The notes beneath the pieces were generated by a model. The model did no database searches. It saw nothing but the letters and a program-made list of their open reading frames with translations, and was not told the DNA's origin. Position numbers and translations under genes: made by a program. A stretch of 64,000 nucleotides of DNA from Roseburia rectibacter (lineage in GTDB: Bacteria > Bacillota > Clostridia > Lachnospirales > Lachnospiraceae), in contig NZ_CP092473.1 in assembly GCF_014287515.2 (NCBI RefSeq), positions 298,501-362,500 on the forward strand, given 5' to 3'. Of the stretch, positions 9,059 to 18,305 are shown one piece after another; within the stretch, counting starts at the first letter, position 1; each line of letters begins with the position of its first letter.

Positions 9059-10957
9059 ATGGCTAATTTTTCAGAGTTGGATCGCTATTTATTTGGACAG
9101 GCGACGCATTATGAGATTTACCGCAAACTGGGGGCACATTTTACGGATCAGTATGGAATCCGTGGTGTATGTTTTGATGTATGGGCTCCGAATGCCGCGA
9201 GAATCTGGGTAATCGGTTCTTTTAACGGATGGGATGAAACGGCAGATGAAATGACAAGGCTTGAGCCGGATACGATGGGAATATTTGAATTGTTTATTCC
9301 TGGTATAGAGGAAGGGGCTCTGTATAAGTATCTGATCGAGACGAAAGATGGAAAGCGGCTTTATAAAGCAGATCCATATGCAAATTATGCGGAACTTCGT
9401 CCGGGAACAGCATCTGCAGTCGCAGATATAGATCATTTTAAATGGACTGATGAAAAATGGATGGAAGAGCGTGCTAAGACCAAAGATATCTATGCAAAAC
9501 CTATGGCAATCTATGAGGTGCATCCGGGTTCCTGGAAACGACATCCGGGCAGAGAGGATGACGGATTTTACAGTTACAGGGATCTTGTGAAGTATCTGAT
9601 CCCATATGTAAAAGAAATGGGATACACACATATTGAGCTGATGGGTATTTCGGAATATCCATTTGATGGTTCCTGGGGATATCAGGTGACGGGTTATTAT
9701 GCGCCGACTTCCCGTTATGGAACACCGCAGGATTTTGCGTATTTTATCAATGAATGTCACAAACATAAGATCAGCGTGATCTTAGACTGGGTGCCGGCAC
9801 ATTTTCCGAAAGATGCACATGGACTGACTGAGTTTGATGGGACATGTCTATATGAATACGCAGATCCGAGAAAAGGAGAACATCCGGACTGGGGTACAAA
9901 GATATTTGATTATGGCAAGAATGAGGTCAAGAATTTCCTGATCGGCAGTGCATTAATGTGGATCGAGCATTATCATATTGACGGACTGCGTGTGGATGCG
10001 GTGGCATCCATGTTATATCTGGATTATGGAAAGCAGCCGGGACAGTGGGTTCCGAATAAGTATGGCGATAATAAGAATCTTGAGGCAGTGGAGTTTTTTA
10101 AGCATGTCAATACGCTGATCCTTGGAAGAAATCCGGGGGCAGTCATGATCGCAGAGGAATCTACAGCATGGCCGAAGGTGACTGGCCGCGTGGAAGACGA
10201 TGGGCTTAATTTCAGCTATAAATGGAATATGGGATGGATGCATGATTTTCTGGATTATATGAAACTTGATCCATATTTCCGTAAGGACAATCATCACAAG
10301 CTGACCTTTGCCATGAGCTATAATGAGAGCGAGAAGTATATCCTTGTGCTTTCCCATGACGAGGTGGTACATCTGAAATGTTCCATGATCAATAAGATGC
10401 CTGGCGAGATGGAAGATAAATTTAAAAATCTGATGGTCGGTTATGCATTTATGATGGGACATCCAGGCAAAAAACTTCTTTTTATGGGACAGGAATTTGC
10501 GCAGCTTCAGGAATGGAGTGAGGCAAGAGAATTAGACTGGTATCTGTTGGAAAATCCGGATCATCAACATATGCAGAACTGGGTAAAGAAATTATTACAT
10601 ATTTATCAGAAAAACCCGGCACTTTACGAGCTTGACAGCAGTTGGGGCGGATTTGAATGGATCAATGCCAACGACGCTGACCGCAGTATTTTCAGTTTTA
10701 TCAGAAAGAGTAAAGATGGAAAGAATAATCTGCTCTTTGTATGTAATTTTACACCGGTGGAACGCAAGGACTACCGTGTCGGCGTACCAAAACGAAAGAC
10801 TTATAAACTGATCTTAAACAGTGAAGATGCGGAATTTGGTGGAAATGGTAAAGAATGTCCGGTAAGTTATAAAGCTGTTCGGCAGGAATGTGACGGAAGA
10901 CCTTATTCGTTCGCATATCCGCTTCCGGGTTTTGGTGTAGCGGTATTCCGTTATTGA
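9059..10957 (+). CDS. glgB: 1,4-alpha-glucan branching enzyme
   Basis: GlgB forms alpha-1,6 branches in glycogen. The 632-residue product has an N-terminal CBM48-like domain (FDVWAPNAARIWVIGSFNGW, residues about 39-58), then a GH13 barrel with VHPGSWKR, a nucleophile region GLRVDAVASM (Asp), the general acid in MIAEEST (Glu) and a third acid in LSHDEVVH (Asp). A beta-sandwich end follows. Length and motifs are those of bacterial GlgB. The start ATG 9059 follows GGGGTGTAAGGGT. No other glycogen genes are in the window. A TATAAT box at about 9023 may add a weak internal promoter. Confidence 0.95.
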   Translation: MANFSELDRYLFGQATHYEIYRKLGAHFTDQYGIRGVCFDVWAPNAARIWVIGSFNGWDETADEMTRLEPDTMGIFELFIPGIEEGALYKYLIETKDGKRLYKADPYANYAELRPGTASAVADIDHFKWTDEKWMEERAKTKDIYAKPMAIYEVHPGSWKRHPGREDDGFYSYRDLVKYLIPYVKEMGYTHIELMGISEYPFDGSWGYQVTGYYAPTSRYGTPQDFAYFINECHKHKISVILDWVPAHFPKDAHGLTEFDGTCLYEYADPRKGEHPDWGTKIFDYGKNEVKNFLIGSALMWIEHYHIDGLRVDAVASMLYLDYGKQPGQWVPNKYGDNKNLEAVEFFKHVNTLILGRNPGAVMIAEESTAWPKVTGRVEDDGLNFSYKWNMGWMHDFLDYMKLDPYFRKDNHHKLTFAMSYNESEKYILVLSHDEVVHLKCSMINKMPGEMEDKFKNLMVGYAFMMGHPGKKLLFMGQEFAQLQEWSEARELDWYLLENPDHQHMQNWVKKLLHIYQKNPALYELDSSWGGFEWINANDADRSIFSFIRKSKDGKNNLLFVCNFTPVERKDYRVGVPKRKTYKLILNSEDAEFGGNGKECPVSYKAVRQECDGRPYSFAYPLPGFGVAVFRY

Positions 10958-11203
10958 GATTCTGTAAAAAAGCAGGACAGAAGCTGGAATTATATCGAAA
11001 AACTTAATAAATACGCTGATGTATCCGATATATACATCAGCTATGGATGGCGCAGATATTTCAGGGAAATGAAAGTATGCGCCATTCTTTTGTCCTGATA
11101 TCAGAGACTATGGGACAAATGTTTTGAAAAAACGGATACAGATGAATGAAGGAATTTACATCAGCCGGTGCAAAATGACAGAGATAACAAGGAGAGTCGG
11201 ATC
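10958..11203. other. Intergenic region with nested inverted repeats
   Basis: No gene is seen here. AGGACAGAA (10974-10982) can pair with TTTTGTCCT (11088-11096). Inside lie a 10-bp hairpin (11015-11024 / 11032-11041) and an 8-bp hairpin ATGGCGCA (11047-11054) / TGCGCCAT (11078-11085). Together they could fold as a three-way junction in a glgB read-through transcript. A transcript from the sigma-28 promoter would keep only the last hairpin. No U-tract typical of a terminator follows glgB. Confidence 0.5.
11005..11031 (+). promoter_or_regulatory. Sigma-28 (SigD/FliA) type promoter before the FliK-like gene
   Basis: TAAT (11005-11008), a 16-base spacer and a perfect CCGATAT (11025-11031). The following bases ATACATCAG are almost the same as those after the flagellin promoter at 21236. 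The -10 box is the loop of a perfect 10-bp inverted repeat (11015-11024 / 11032-11041). Confidence 0.7.
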
Positions 11204-14200
11204 ATGAGAATAGATAACCAACAGCAACAGAATAAGGGAGTAATGGATCTGATGCCGCAGACAGGAGCGGTGGAAGAAAAAAACGGGATACAGTTGTTTG
11301 CGGATGCGGTAAAGACGGAGAGCAGTAAAAAAGCGACAGGAACCACGTCTTTTCAGGCAAAAGAGGTTACTTATCTGAATCCGGCAAAAGAAGAGAAAAA
11401 GACGATCATAGATGAGATCGAGCAGTCAGGCTCTATGGATGCAGGGGAGAGAAAAGCTCAGATGGCAGTGCTTGCGGAGACTACTTCACCGGAAGACTAT
11501 AAAAAAATGCAGGAGGAAGGTTTTTCACTGGATGATACCACAAGTAATAAGATCGTGACCGTGACGGATAAGATCAAAGCACAGCTTGCAAAAGCAGGGG
11601 TGGATATTTCTGCATTCGGAGATGATCTTGATTTTGAACAGCTTGCGCAGATCACGGGAAGCCCGGAACTTGCAGCGCAGATTGCAGACAGTCTGCGGGA
11701 GGCAGATCTGCCGCTTACAGATGATAATTTTAAACAGATCGCAGAGACAGTAGATATGGCAGACTCTTTATCGTCCTTGGATGATGGAGCCGTAAAATAT
11801 CTGATTGATAACCAGTTAGAACCTACTGTGCAGAATATTTATTTTGCCAGACATTCTGCCAGCGCAGGCTATATGCCGGCAGAACAGCAGGATATTTCTT
11901 CTTTCCTTCCACAGGTGAAGAATGTGATCGCATCAGCAGGGCTGGAAGTAAATGATGATACAATCGCAACCAGTAAGTGGATGTTAGAAAACGATATACC
12001 GTTGACGAAAGAAAATCTTACCTATGCGCAGGCACTGCGTCAGACAGAACTTACTACAAGTGCAGAAAATGTTGCTGCACTTGCAGCGGAGGCGGTCAGT
12101 GAAGGAAAAAGCGCACAGGATGCGGTGATACTTTCCGGTTACACATGGATGGAGCAGGCACAAAATGCTGTGGATACTGTAGAAAATGCAACGGATGAAG
12201 ACCTTGTTTATATTGTGGAAAAAGGACTTCCTCTCACATTAGACAGCTTAAGGGAAGCTGCGACAAACAGGGTATCAGGAAGCACAGTACAGGATGCAGA
12301 CGGAAATTATACACAAAAAGGGCAGCAGCTTCTGACTGCACGCAGGCAGTTAGAGGAGATCCGTCTTGCCATGACTGCTGAAGCAAATTACCGTTTGTTA
12401 AAACAGGGTATTTCCATTGACACAGAGCCGCTGGTAAAACTGGTGGAGCAGTTAAAGGATCAGGAAAATGAATATTACAGAAATCTGTTAATGTCTGAGG
12501 GTGTGGATGCGACTAAGGAGCAGGTAGAACTCTTTGGAGAGGTTGATAAAAAAGTTACCGACATGCGTTATGTCCCGGCATATGTGCTCGGAATGAAAGA
12601 TGCTGACGTGTCGACGATCAATGGTGTCCATGAGGCAGGAACGGAACTGAAGACCTCCTTTGAAAAAGCAAGCCGGCAGTATGAGACACTGATGACAGCA
12701 CCGAGAGCTGATCTGGGGGATTCCATCCAGAAGGCATTTCGCAATGTGGATGATATTTTAAATGATCTTGGCATGGAACTGACGGATGAGAACCGCCGCG
12801 CAGTGCGTATCCTTGGATATAATAGTATCGATATTACGCAGGATTCTGTGCTTACGATGAAAGCGGCAGATGAAGAAGTGCAGCGTGTCTTTAAAAACAT
12901 GACACCGGCAGTTGTTACACAGATGATAAAACGTGGAATAAATCCACTGGAAATGGATTTTACATCGCTGAATCAGGAGGCAGAGAGTATCAAAAGCGAG
13001 GAGCTTGGCGGGGAAGATAACCGTAAATTTAGTGAATATCTCTGGAAAATGGAACAGAATCATGAGATCAGCGAGGAAGAACGCAGTTCTTATATAGGAA
13101 TCTATCGTCTGATCAGACAGGTGGAAAATACGGACGGTGCAGCGATCGGTGCATTGATACAGCAGGGAGCACCGCTTACCATGAAAAATCTCCTGACAGC
13201 TGTGCGTTCCGAAAAACGCAGCAGTAAGATGGATTATTCCGTAGATTACAATTTCGAGGGTGTATCCGGTACATCGAAAGGCAGCTCTATTACGGATCAG
13301 ATTGAGGCAGCATATCAGAATAATTGTTTAAAAGATGCATCCGAATTACTGACGCCGGAGCGTGCAAAAGTTCTATTTGAGCAGGATATGGAATGGGAGA
13401 ATATGACACCGGAGGAATTGAAGGCAGTACTGACACAGGCAGGTGAACAGGCGGATGAGAGCAGTATCGATGCGGATTACGCAAAAGAGCAGCTTGCACA
13501 GTTAGAACAGGCAGCAAATGCAGATGAGAGCATTTATCGTATTCTGGATAAATATGATATCCCAAATACCGTGTCGAATGTACTGGCAATGGAATCTATG
13601 CTGAACCAGCGAAACCAGATGTTCCGGAAGATTTTTGGAAGCAGTACGTCAGACCACAATGGGGATGATCAGGTAGATGCAGAGGACTTAGAGGCAATTA
13701 AACAGGAGTTGTTGGAAGAATTTGGAGAGGCTGTTTCGGAACCGGCAGATATGGCGGTTGCGCAGGAAAAGCTAGGAGAGCTTGCGGAAAATGTGATGAA
13801 AACAATGATAAACAGCGATCATGTGACAAGCCTTGATGTACGGGATATGAAAATGCTTTCTGCACAGCTTTCTGTAAACAGTATCCTTGCAAAAGAAGAA
13901 CAGTATGCTGTTCCGGTGATGGTCAATGATGAACTCATGAATGTTTCTGTTAAGATCGTGCGCGGCGTGGACAAAAAAGGTATTGTCGATATCATGATGG
14001 AAAGTGAACTGCGCGGAAAAATTGCGGCGACATTCCAGGCAAAAGAAGATGGCATACATGGACTGATCGCCACAGATTCAGAGGAGACGGCAGAACTTTT
14101 TAAGGGACAGACACAGGATCTTTCGGATTTGCTTGGGGGAGAAAATGATGATGTCACAGAGTTACATTGTGCGCATATTCCGGATCTTGATCTGAATCAT

Positions 14201-14365
14201 TTTTCCATGGGGGCATTTGGAGTCGATGCAAAGGAGGAAACGCAGCTTTCCGATTCTCAGAAAGCTGAGAACCGTGATACTTATCGTGTGCAGACTTCAC
14301 GTTTGTATGGAATTGCGGAACATTTTATCAAAGCGGTAAAAGGAACACTCACAAAAGAAGTTTAG
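11204..14365 (+). CDS. Large helical-repeat protein with FliK-like C-terminus, probably flagellar
   Basis: The product has 1,053 residues, no signal peptide and no membrane helix. A degenerate repeat recurs along it, with cores such as LPLTDDNF (about residue 169), IPLTKENL (265), LPLTLDSL (341), MELTDENR (about 523), APLTMKNL (about 657) and IPNTVSNV (about 785). The region around 900-970 (YAVPVMVNDELMNVSVKIV, then a Gly-rich turn and a further strand-rich stretch) resembles the hook-length-control domain of FliK. I believe related Lachnospiraceae proteins are called DUF6240, but I cannot confirm this. ATG 11204 has AAGGAG at 11189-11194. The sigma-28 type promoter upstream supports a late flagellar role. 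Confidence 0.75.
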   Translation: MRIDNQQQQNKGVMDLMPQTGAVEEKNGIQLFADAVKTESSKKATGTTSFQAKEVTYLNPAKEEKKTIIDEIEQSGSMDAGERKAQMAVLAETTSPEDYKKMQEEGFSLDDTTSNKIVTVTDKIKAQLAKAGVDISAFGDDLDFEQLAQITGSPELAAQIADSLREADLPLTDDNFKQIAETVDMADSLSSLDDGAVKYLIDNQLEPTVQNIYFARHSASAGYMPAEQQDISSFLPQVKNVIASAGLEVNDDTIATSKWMLENDIPLTKENLTYAQALRQTELTTSAENVAALAAEAVSEGKSAQDAVILSGYTWMEQAQNAVDTVENATDEDLVYIVEKGLPLTLDSLREAATNRVSGSTVQDADGNYTQKGQQLLTARRQLEEIRLAMTAEANYRLLKQGISIDTEPLVKLVEQLKDQENEYYRNLLMSEGVDATKEQVELFGEVDKKVTDMRYVPAYVLGMKDADVSTINGVHEAGTELKTSFEKASRQYETLMTAPRADLGDSIQKAFRNVDDILNDLGMELTDENRRAVRILGYNSIDITQDSVLTMKAADEEVQRVFKNMTPAVVTQMIKRGINPLEMDFTSLNQEAESIKSEELGGEDNRKFSEYLWKMEQNHEISEEERSSYIGIYRLIRQVENTDGAAIGALIQQGAPLTMKNLLTAVRSEKRSSKMDYSVDYNFEGVSGTSKGSSITDQIEAAYQNNCLKDASELLTPERAKVLFEQDMEWENMTPEELKAVLTQAGEQADESSIDADYAKEQLAQLEQAANADESIYRILDKYDIPNTVSNVLAMESMLNQRNQMFRKIFGSSTSDHNGDDQVDAEDLEAIKQELLEEFGEAVSEPADMAVAQEKLGELAENVMKTMINSDHVTSLDVRDMKMLSAQLSVNSILAKEEQYAVPVMVNDELMNVSVKIVRGVDKKGIVDIMMESELRGKIAATFQAKEDGIHGLIATDSEETAELFKGQTQDLSDLLGGENDDVTELHCAHIPDLDLNHFSMGAFGVDAKEETQLSDSQKAENRDTYRVQTSRLYGIAEHFIKAVKGTLTKEV

Positions 14366-14398
14366 AGATAGATGCAGGATCGATGCTATTATTTTGAA

Positions 14399-15169
14399 CT
14401 ATGTTGATTCCGACAGATAATTCTGTATACCGTTATATATGGCATCGACAAGCTGATTTTGATAATCATCTGTCAAAAGAAGATCCGCTTCTGTCGGATT
14501 GCTTAGGAACCCACACTCTACGATAACAGTAGGTGTGGGTGTTTTTTTGAGCAGATAATAACTTTCATTTGCCTTTGCAACGCGGTGATTATCGGGATCA
14601 ACATTTGAAATCAGACTGTCCTGAATCATATCGGCAAGTTTTTTTCCGTCCTGTGACTGACCAAAATAAAATACCTGTGCACCGCAGACTTCCGGAGAGG
14701 GGTAGCTGTTCTGATGCAGGCTGACGGTAAAAATGGGTGAGGCATCTGAAATGATCTTACAGCGGGTTTGCATATCTTCCGCTTTTTTGTTTGTACTTCC
14801 CTCAGAATAAAGACCGGTGTCAGAGTCACGTGTTAAAATGATCCGGATGGAATCCTGACTGAATTTATCGCGCAGTTTCAGTGCCAGTGCAAGGTTGATA
14901 TCTTTTTCCAATGCATCATTAATGCCGACTTTGCCGGGATCGATACCTCCGTGTCCGGCATCGATCACGATCGATAAACCATCGGAAGATGATTCATTTT
15001 GCCCGTTTCCGGCAAGTTCTGTATCAGAAACGGAATCTGTGCCTGGCGTATCGGGTAGTTCTCCTGTGTCCGCGTGACTGTTTTGTACCAGTATGGCACT
15101 TTGGCTTCCAAGAAAAAAAGCAGCAATCACCAGACAGACAGCCATTATAAGTTCTATCTTTTTTTTCAT
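14399..15169 (-). CDS. N-acetylmuramoyl-L-alanine amidase (Amidase_3), membrane-anchored
   Basis: This zinc amidase should cut the bond between muramic acid and the stem peptide outside the cell. The 256-residue product begins with a positively charged end and one hydrophobic helix (residues about 7-27) that acts as signal or anchor, followed by an Asp/Ser-rich linker. The catalytic domain shows all expected ligands: IVIDAGHGGIDPG (His), LEKDINLALALKL (Glu), VSLHQNSYPSPEVCG (His) and the catalytic Glu in VIVECGFLSNPTEA. It is complete. The ribosome binding site is weak (CTCCGGGATT). It lies downstream of the GH18 gene on the same strand with a 113-base gap, so both may serve cell-wall turnover. 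Confidence 0.92.
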   Translation of the reverse strand: MKKKIELIMAVCLVIAAFFLGSQSAILVQNSHADTGELPDTPGTDSVSDTELAGNGQNESSSDGLSIVIDAGHGGIDPGKVGINDALEKDINLALALKLRDKFSQDSIRIILTRDSDTGLYSEGSTNKKAEDMQTRCKIISDASPIFTVSLHQNSYPSPEVCGAQVFYFGQSQDGKKLADMIQDSLISNVDPDNHRVAKANESYYLLKKTPTPTVIVECGFLSNPTEADLLLTDDYQNQLVDAIYNGIQNYLSEST

Positions 15170-15282
15170 AAAAAATCCCGGAGTATCGTTTTTATAAAAT
15201 ATTCACGATCTCCAGGGTTTATGTCATGATCTCATGTATGTATTTAGTTTATGCATTTAGATCATATAGTTCATGCATGTAT

Positions 15283-17040
15283 TTAGTTAATATATTTTAT
15301 AACAGTGTCCCATGTAGAAGGCAGCTCTAAACCAAGTTTCCAGAAAGAACCACCGGCAAGCTGGTTTTCCTGAAGAACTTTTAACTTCTCTTCCAGGGAA
15401 GCAGCATCCTCCACCCATATTTTGTAAGTGACCCCATTGTTTTCATACTGAACATAATATTGACCATCTGCATCTGACCATACCGGCTCGGCTGCATTGG
15501 CACTGATCAGTTTTTGGATCTCTGACATACCGGTTGCATAGGAGTCTAATGTAAAGAGCTGATAACTGTCAGCATCTGTAGTGTCGTCAGCATCTGTAGT
15601 GTCGTCAGCATCTGTAGTGTCGTCAGCAGGTGTCTCAGACCATACACGGGCATAAAACGGCATACCTAAGATCAACTGATCTGCAGGAACTTCTTTTAAG
15701 GTATTGGCAACCCCTTCTTTTACAAAATTGATGGAAGCTACAGATCCTGCTTCTTCAGAACCGGAATAGTGCTCATCGTATGCCATGACAACAACATAAT
15801 CTGCAAAAACCGCCTGCTCTGCACGGTTATAGAACGCAGTATAGCTGGTAGGAACATAATCATCCACGGAAAGGACGATTCCGTTGTTTGCACATTTCAA
15901 TGAGAGTTCACGGATAAACTGAATGTAAGAGTCGCCGACTTCGGAACTTAATGCCTCGAAATCGACGTTGATACCGTCAAAGTTATACTGAATGGCTGCG
16001 GAGATCAGGTTATTAATCAGATTTTCGCGTTTGGAAGTATAAGTTAAAACGGATGTGGTATCGACATCTTTGTTTTCCAGATTGCTTACAAGTGCCCACA
16101 CTTCAATACCATTCTGGTGGCAGTAATTTACATAGTCGGAGCTTGCAAGAGAAGCAATATTTCCGTTATTGTCATTCAGATAGAACCAGGTAGGGGAGAT
16201 AACATTGATCCCTTTGGTATTCTGGAGCACAGATGCAATGGTTGTATTGGCATCCGCATTTGTGATCTGATGCCAAGCCATGTTGATCTTAAAATCCTTT
16301 TTAATATGTGTAAATTCTTCTGAAACGTAATCGCTGGTCAGTGTTTTGGCAGATGTGGTGCCAAGTGCTTTTGATTTGACGTATCCAATGATGCCATCTG
16401 CGGTGGATATTTTTGTCCAGGTATCACCTGTCTCTAAGACAGTAACTTCCGTATTTTTATCGATATCTGCAAGGATCGGACTCTTAATGCCGCCTTTTTG
16501 CCGGACCTGCGTTTTTTGTTTAGCCGGTGCAGTTGTGTAATCGCCCCAGGCAGTTGTAAGAATTACACGGTTTGGAGACTCAAGTACTTCATATGAGAAA
16601 TCAGAGTACAGTTTTAAAAAGTCAATTGCAATATATGCAGTCTGTGCATCTGCCTTGACAACTGCATGATCTAAGGAATGGGAATCCTTTGTTACATAGT
16701 AACTGGTGCTGTCTGCATCTGCAGAAATGAGATCTGTCGCAGTTGTATAAAGAAGTTTATTTTCGTTGTGATCCCAGTAAAAACGGTCATTAAGATTAGA
16801 ACGTACTGTTTCATAATCAAGATAGACAGTTCCGTTAAGGAGTTTTCCTTTTGCATCAAGAACCTGGTTATTCAGGATCAGGGCTACGTCCTGTTCACTG
16901 GACAGATTATAGTAATCAGATAAGTTCATATGTTCCTTGGAAGGTGTATATTTTTCAATGATGCTTCCGAGAAGCATAAAACAGATAATGACGACGATCA
17001 GAGCACCGGCAGCTAAAACAGGGACAAATTTTTTTTTCAT
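15283..17040 (-). CDS. SH3 and GH18-domain cell-wall glycosidase
   Basis: The 585-residue exported protein has a signal or anchor helix (residues about 6-26) and a domain like the N-terminal copper-amine-oxidase-like repeat (about 40-170). Next comes a bacterial SH3 domain (about 178-238, with GYVKSKAL), then a GH18 barrel. The active-site strand is FDGINVDFEAL, with the acid Glu present and the middle Asp of DxDxE replaced by Asn, as in YaaH-type peptidoglycan glucosaminidases. MAYDEHY and GMPFYARVW are later barrel signatures. An Asp/Thr-rich loop after TPAD carries a threefold repeat of DDTTDA. Substrate is probably peptidoglycan or another cell-wall glycan. Its promoter lies at 17084-17111. 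Confidence 0.88.
   Translation of the reverse strand: MKKKFVPVLAAGALIVVIICFMLLGSIIEKYTPSKEHMNLSDYYNLSSEQDVALILNNQVLDAKGKLLNGTVYLDYETVRSNLNDRFYWDHNENKLLYTTATDLISADADSTSYYVTKDSHSLDHAVVKADAQTAYIAIDFLKLYSDFSYEVLESPNRVILTTAWGDYTTAPAKQKTQVRQKGGIKSPILADIDKNTEVTVLETGDTWTKISTADGIIGYVKSKALGTTSAKTLTSDYVSEEFTHIKKDFKINMAWHQITNADANTTIASVLQNTKGINVISPTWFYLNDNNGNIASLASSDYVNYCHQNGIEVWALVSNLENKDVDTTSVLTYTSKRENLINNLISAAIQYNFDGINVDFEALSSEVGDSYIQFIRELSLKCANNGIVLSVDDYVPTSYTAFYNRAEQAVFADYVVVMAYDEHYSGSEEAGSVASINFVKEGVANTLKEVPADQLILGMPFYARVWSETPADDTTDADDTTDADDTTDADSYQLFTLDSYATGMSEIQKLISANAAEPVWSDADGQYYVQYENNGVTYKIWVEDAASLEEKLKVLQENQLAGGSFWKLGLELPSTWDTVIKYIN
15570..15623 (-). repeat. Three tandem copies of an 18-bp unit inside the GH18 gene
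   Basis: The unit CAGCATCTGTAGTGTCGT occurs three times in a row without change and a partial fourth copy follows. It encodes the DDTTDA repeat and stays in frame, so copy number can vary without loss of the gene. Confidence 0.9.
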
Positions 17041-17083
17041 ATAAAGAACCCTCTTCTTCTTAAGAATTATCGTATGTGCCCCT

Positions 17084-17111
17084 ATTGTAGCATAACGATA
17101 TGTAAATTCAA
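17084..17111 (-). promoter_or_regulatory. Promoter of the GH18 gene
   Basis: On the minus strand TTGAAT (17111-17106), 16 bases and TACAAT (17089-17084), 44 bases before the start codon. Confidence 0.6.
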
Positions 17112-17168
17112 AGTTATTTGCTTTATTTTAAGGAATCATTCATTTTATTTTAAAGAATTAGAATTTTT

Positions 17169-17250
17169 AAAAAACTGCCGTAAGGAAAAACTCCCGCATA
17201 CGGAAGGCTTTCCTTACGGCAGGGTTTATGTTCGGTAAAACCCTGCCGTT
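17169..17250. terminator. Overlapping hairpins, terminators on both strands
   Basis: CTGCCGTAAGGAAA (17175-17188) pairs perfectly with 17209-17222. On the minus strand this stem is followed by TTTTTT (17174-17169), which makes a strong terminator. A second stem, GGCAGGGTTT (from 17218) with AAACCCTGCC (ending near 17248), shares CGGCAG with the first and is followed on the plus strand by GTTTCTTTTTTT. The two stems cannot form together. Confidence 0.75.
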
Positions 17251-17346
17251 TCTTTTTTTCGGATTTGTATGTTGCCTTAGATAGTCGTTTTATATTCTGA
17301 CTGGGTGGGCATTGAGGTACTCCATCCCTGTCAATTATTCAGATCA

Positions 17347-17562
17347 TCATATATTTGTTTTTTTGATTTTATCAAAATGTAATTCTGTAAGCACCCCCTC
17401 GTTGAATACATAATCTCTCATATAAGAATTTTCTTCTGTGACAGAAAGCTCCTTTGTGACCTCTTTTGAATTGCTCGGCACACCTTCAAACCAGATGGTT
17501 GTTCCCATATGTTCTAAGGAAGAGAGCTCTAAGTAAAGCTTTTTCATATGTTCAGAATCCAA
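17347..17562 (-). CDS. Small conserved-looking hypothetical protein (71 aa)
   Basis: The 71-residue product begins MDSEHMKKLYLELSSLEHMG and has no membrane helix. It is mixed alpha/beta in character, with a segment YMRDYVFNEGVLTELHFDKI that looks like two beta strands around a turn. The start is TTG at 17562 behind GGGGG at about 17572-17576. Function is unknown. I recall similar short proteins in Lachnospiraceae but cannot name a family. It is followed on its strand by the terminator at 17169-17222. Confidence 0.55.
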   Translation of the reverse strand: MDSEHMKKLYLELSSLEHMGTTIWFEGVPSNSKEVTKELSVTEENSYMRDYVFNEGVLTELHFDKIKKTNI

Positions 17563-17684
17563 TATTGTTATCCCCCGTTTTCAATTTCTGTATGACAAAG
17601 CGGATTAAAATCCTTTATTCCCAAAAGGAAATTCGCTGGTTGCAATTGTGTGATATATTATAAAATAATTTCTGCAGAAACTTT

Positions 17685-18305
17685 TCAGCAGATAAATTTC
17701 TGCAGGATGGAAAAATGTTCTTTTTTTATATAAAATGGATCCGGAATAGACGGAATACTGCTTACAGAAATCTGGTAAAAACGGGAAAAATCACGAATCT
17801 GTTTTGGACTTTCCGTTCGCGTTAGACAGTAAAAACCTTCCCCAAGGTTTGTATAGTGACTGAGCGATTCTAATAGATCCCGATATTGCCTGATATTCCA
17901 TGGTGCGAGACTTCCGATGACAAGCTTTCTGTCACAGCGTAGAAATTCATGGATACAGCATTCACCAAAATTGCCAAAATCAAAGAGCAGGATCTGATAT
18001 CCCTGATTATACAGACCCGGCAATTCGTCCGGTGTCACATCCGGATAGTAATCCACTCCGTGAATGTTAAAAATGGTACGGCTGTCCATAAATCCACATC
18101 TGCACGGGAGCGTGGTTTCAGAAGGAATCGTTGAAAGATTTTTCCTTTTATGAAGCTCTAACAGTGCAGTTTTTTTATGCAGCTTTGAATGACTCAGGTT
18201 TGAAAGCGCAATTGCAAGGTGTGTAACACCGGCACCGGCTGTACTGCCTGAAATGCCTATGGTAAGTCTCTTATTTAAATCAGTTTTTCCGATGTTCCGG
18301 ATGAT
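17685..18305 (-). CDS. Degenerate ParA/TadZ-like protein with a probable ATC start
   Basis: The reading frame is open from 18308 to the stop at 17685. The first ATG is at 18089, but upstream codons in the same frame encode LTIGISGSTAGAGVTHLAIA, a P-loop fold of the ParA/MinD type whose Lys is missing (GSTAGAGVTH). The true protein is therefore about 206 residues. No ATG, GTG or TTG exists in the upstream part. AAAGGAG (18319-18313) lies 7 bases before ATC (18305-18303), the most likely start. The gene overlaps the 3' end of the kinase gene by 26 bases. The same degenerate motif ends the kinase protein, so the two probably act together. ATP hydrolysis is doubtful. Confidence 0.65.
   Translation of the reverse strand: MIRNIGKTDLNKRLTIGISGSTAGAGVTHLAIALSNLSHSKLHKKTALLELHKRKNLSTIPSETTLPCRCGFMDSRTIFNIHGVDYYPDVTPDELPGLYNQGYQILLFDFGNFGECCIHEFLRCDRKLVIGSLAPWNIRQYRDLLESLSHYTNLGEGFYCLTRTESPKQIRDFSRFYQISVSSIPSIPDPFYIKKEHFSILQKFIC

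Larger units (their letters stand above)
17041..17346. other. Intergenic region between GH18 gene and small hypothetical gene
   Basis: This 306-base stretch holds the GH18 promoter (17084-17111) and the overlapping hairpins (17169-17250). The rest is AT-rich. In 17251-17346 I see no gene or clear signal. Confidence 0.7.

Noticed and set aside
9089..9766. Minus-strand frame of 225 codons inside glgB
   Set aside because: Antisense to conserved GH13 sequence, no recognisable protein features.
10974..11096. Cyclic-di-GMP riboswitch before the flagellar-type gene
   Set aside because: The GEMM-I core and the class II signature are not found. The promoter lies within the element.
15570..15623. Three direct repeats as a possible CRISPR array
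   Set aside because: Units are 18 bases with no spacers and lie in frame in a gene. A coding tandem repeat explains them.
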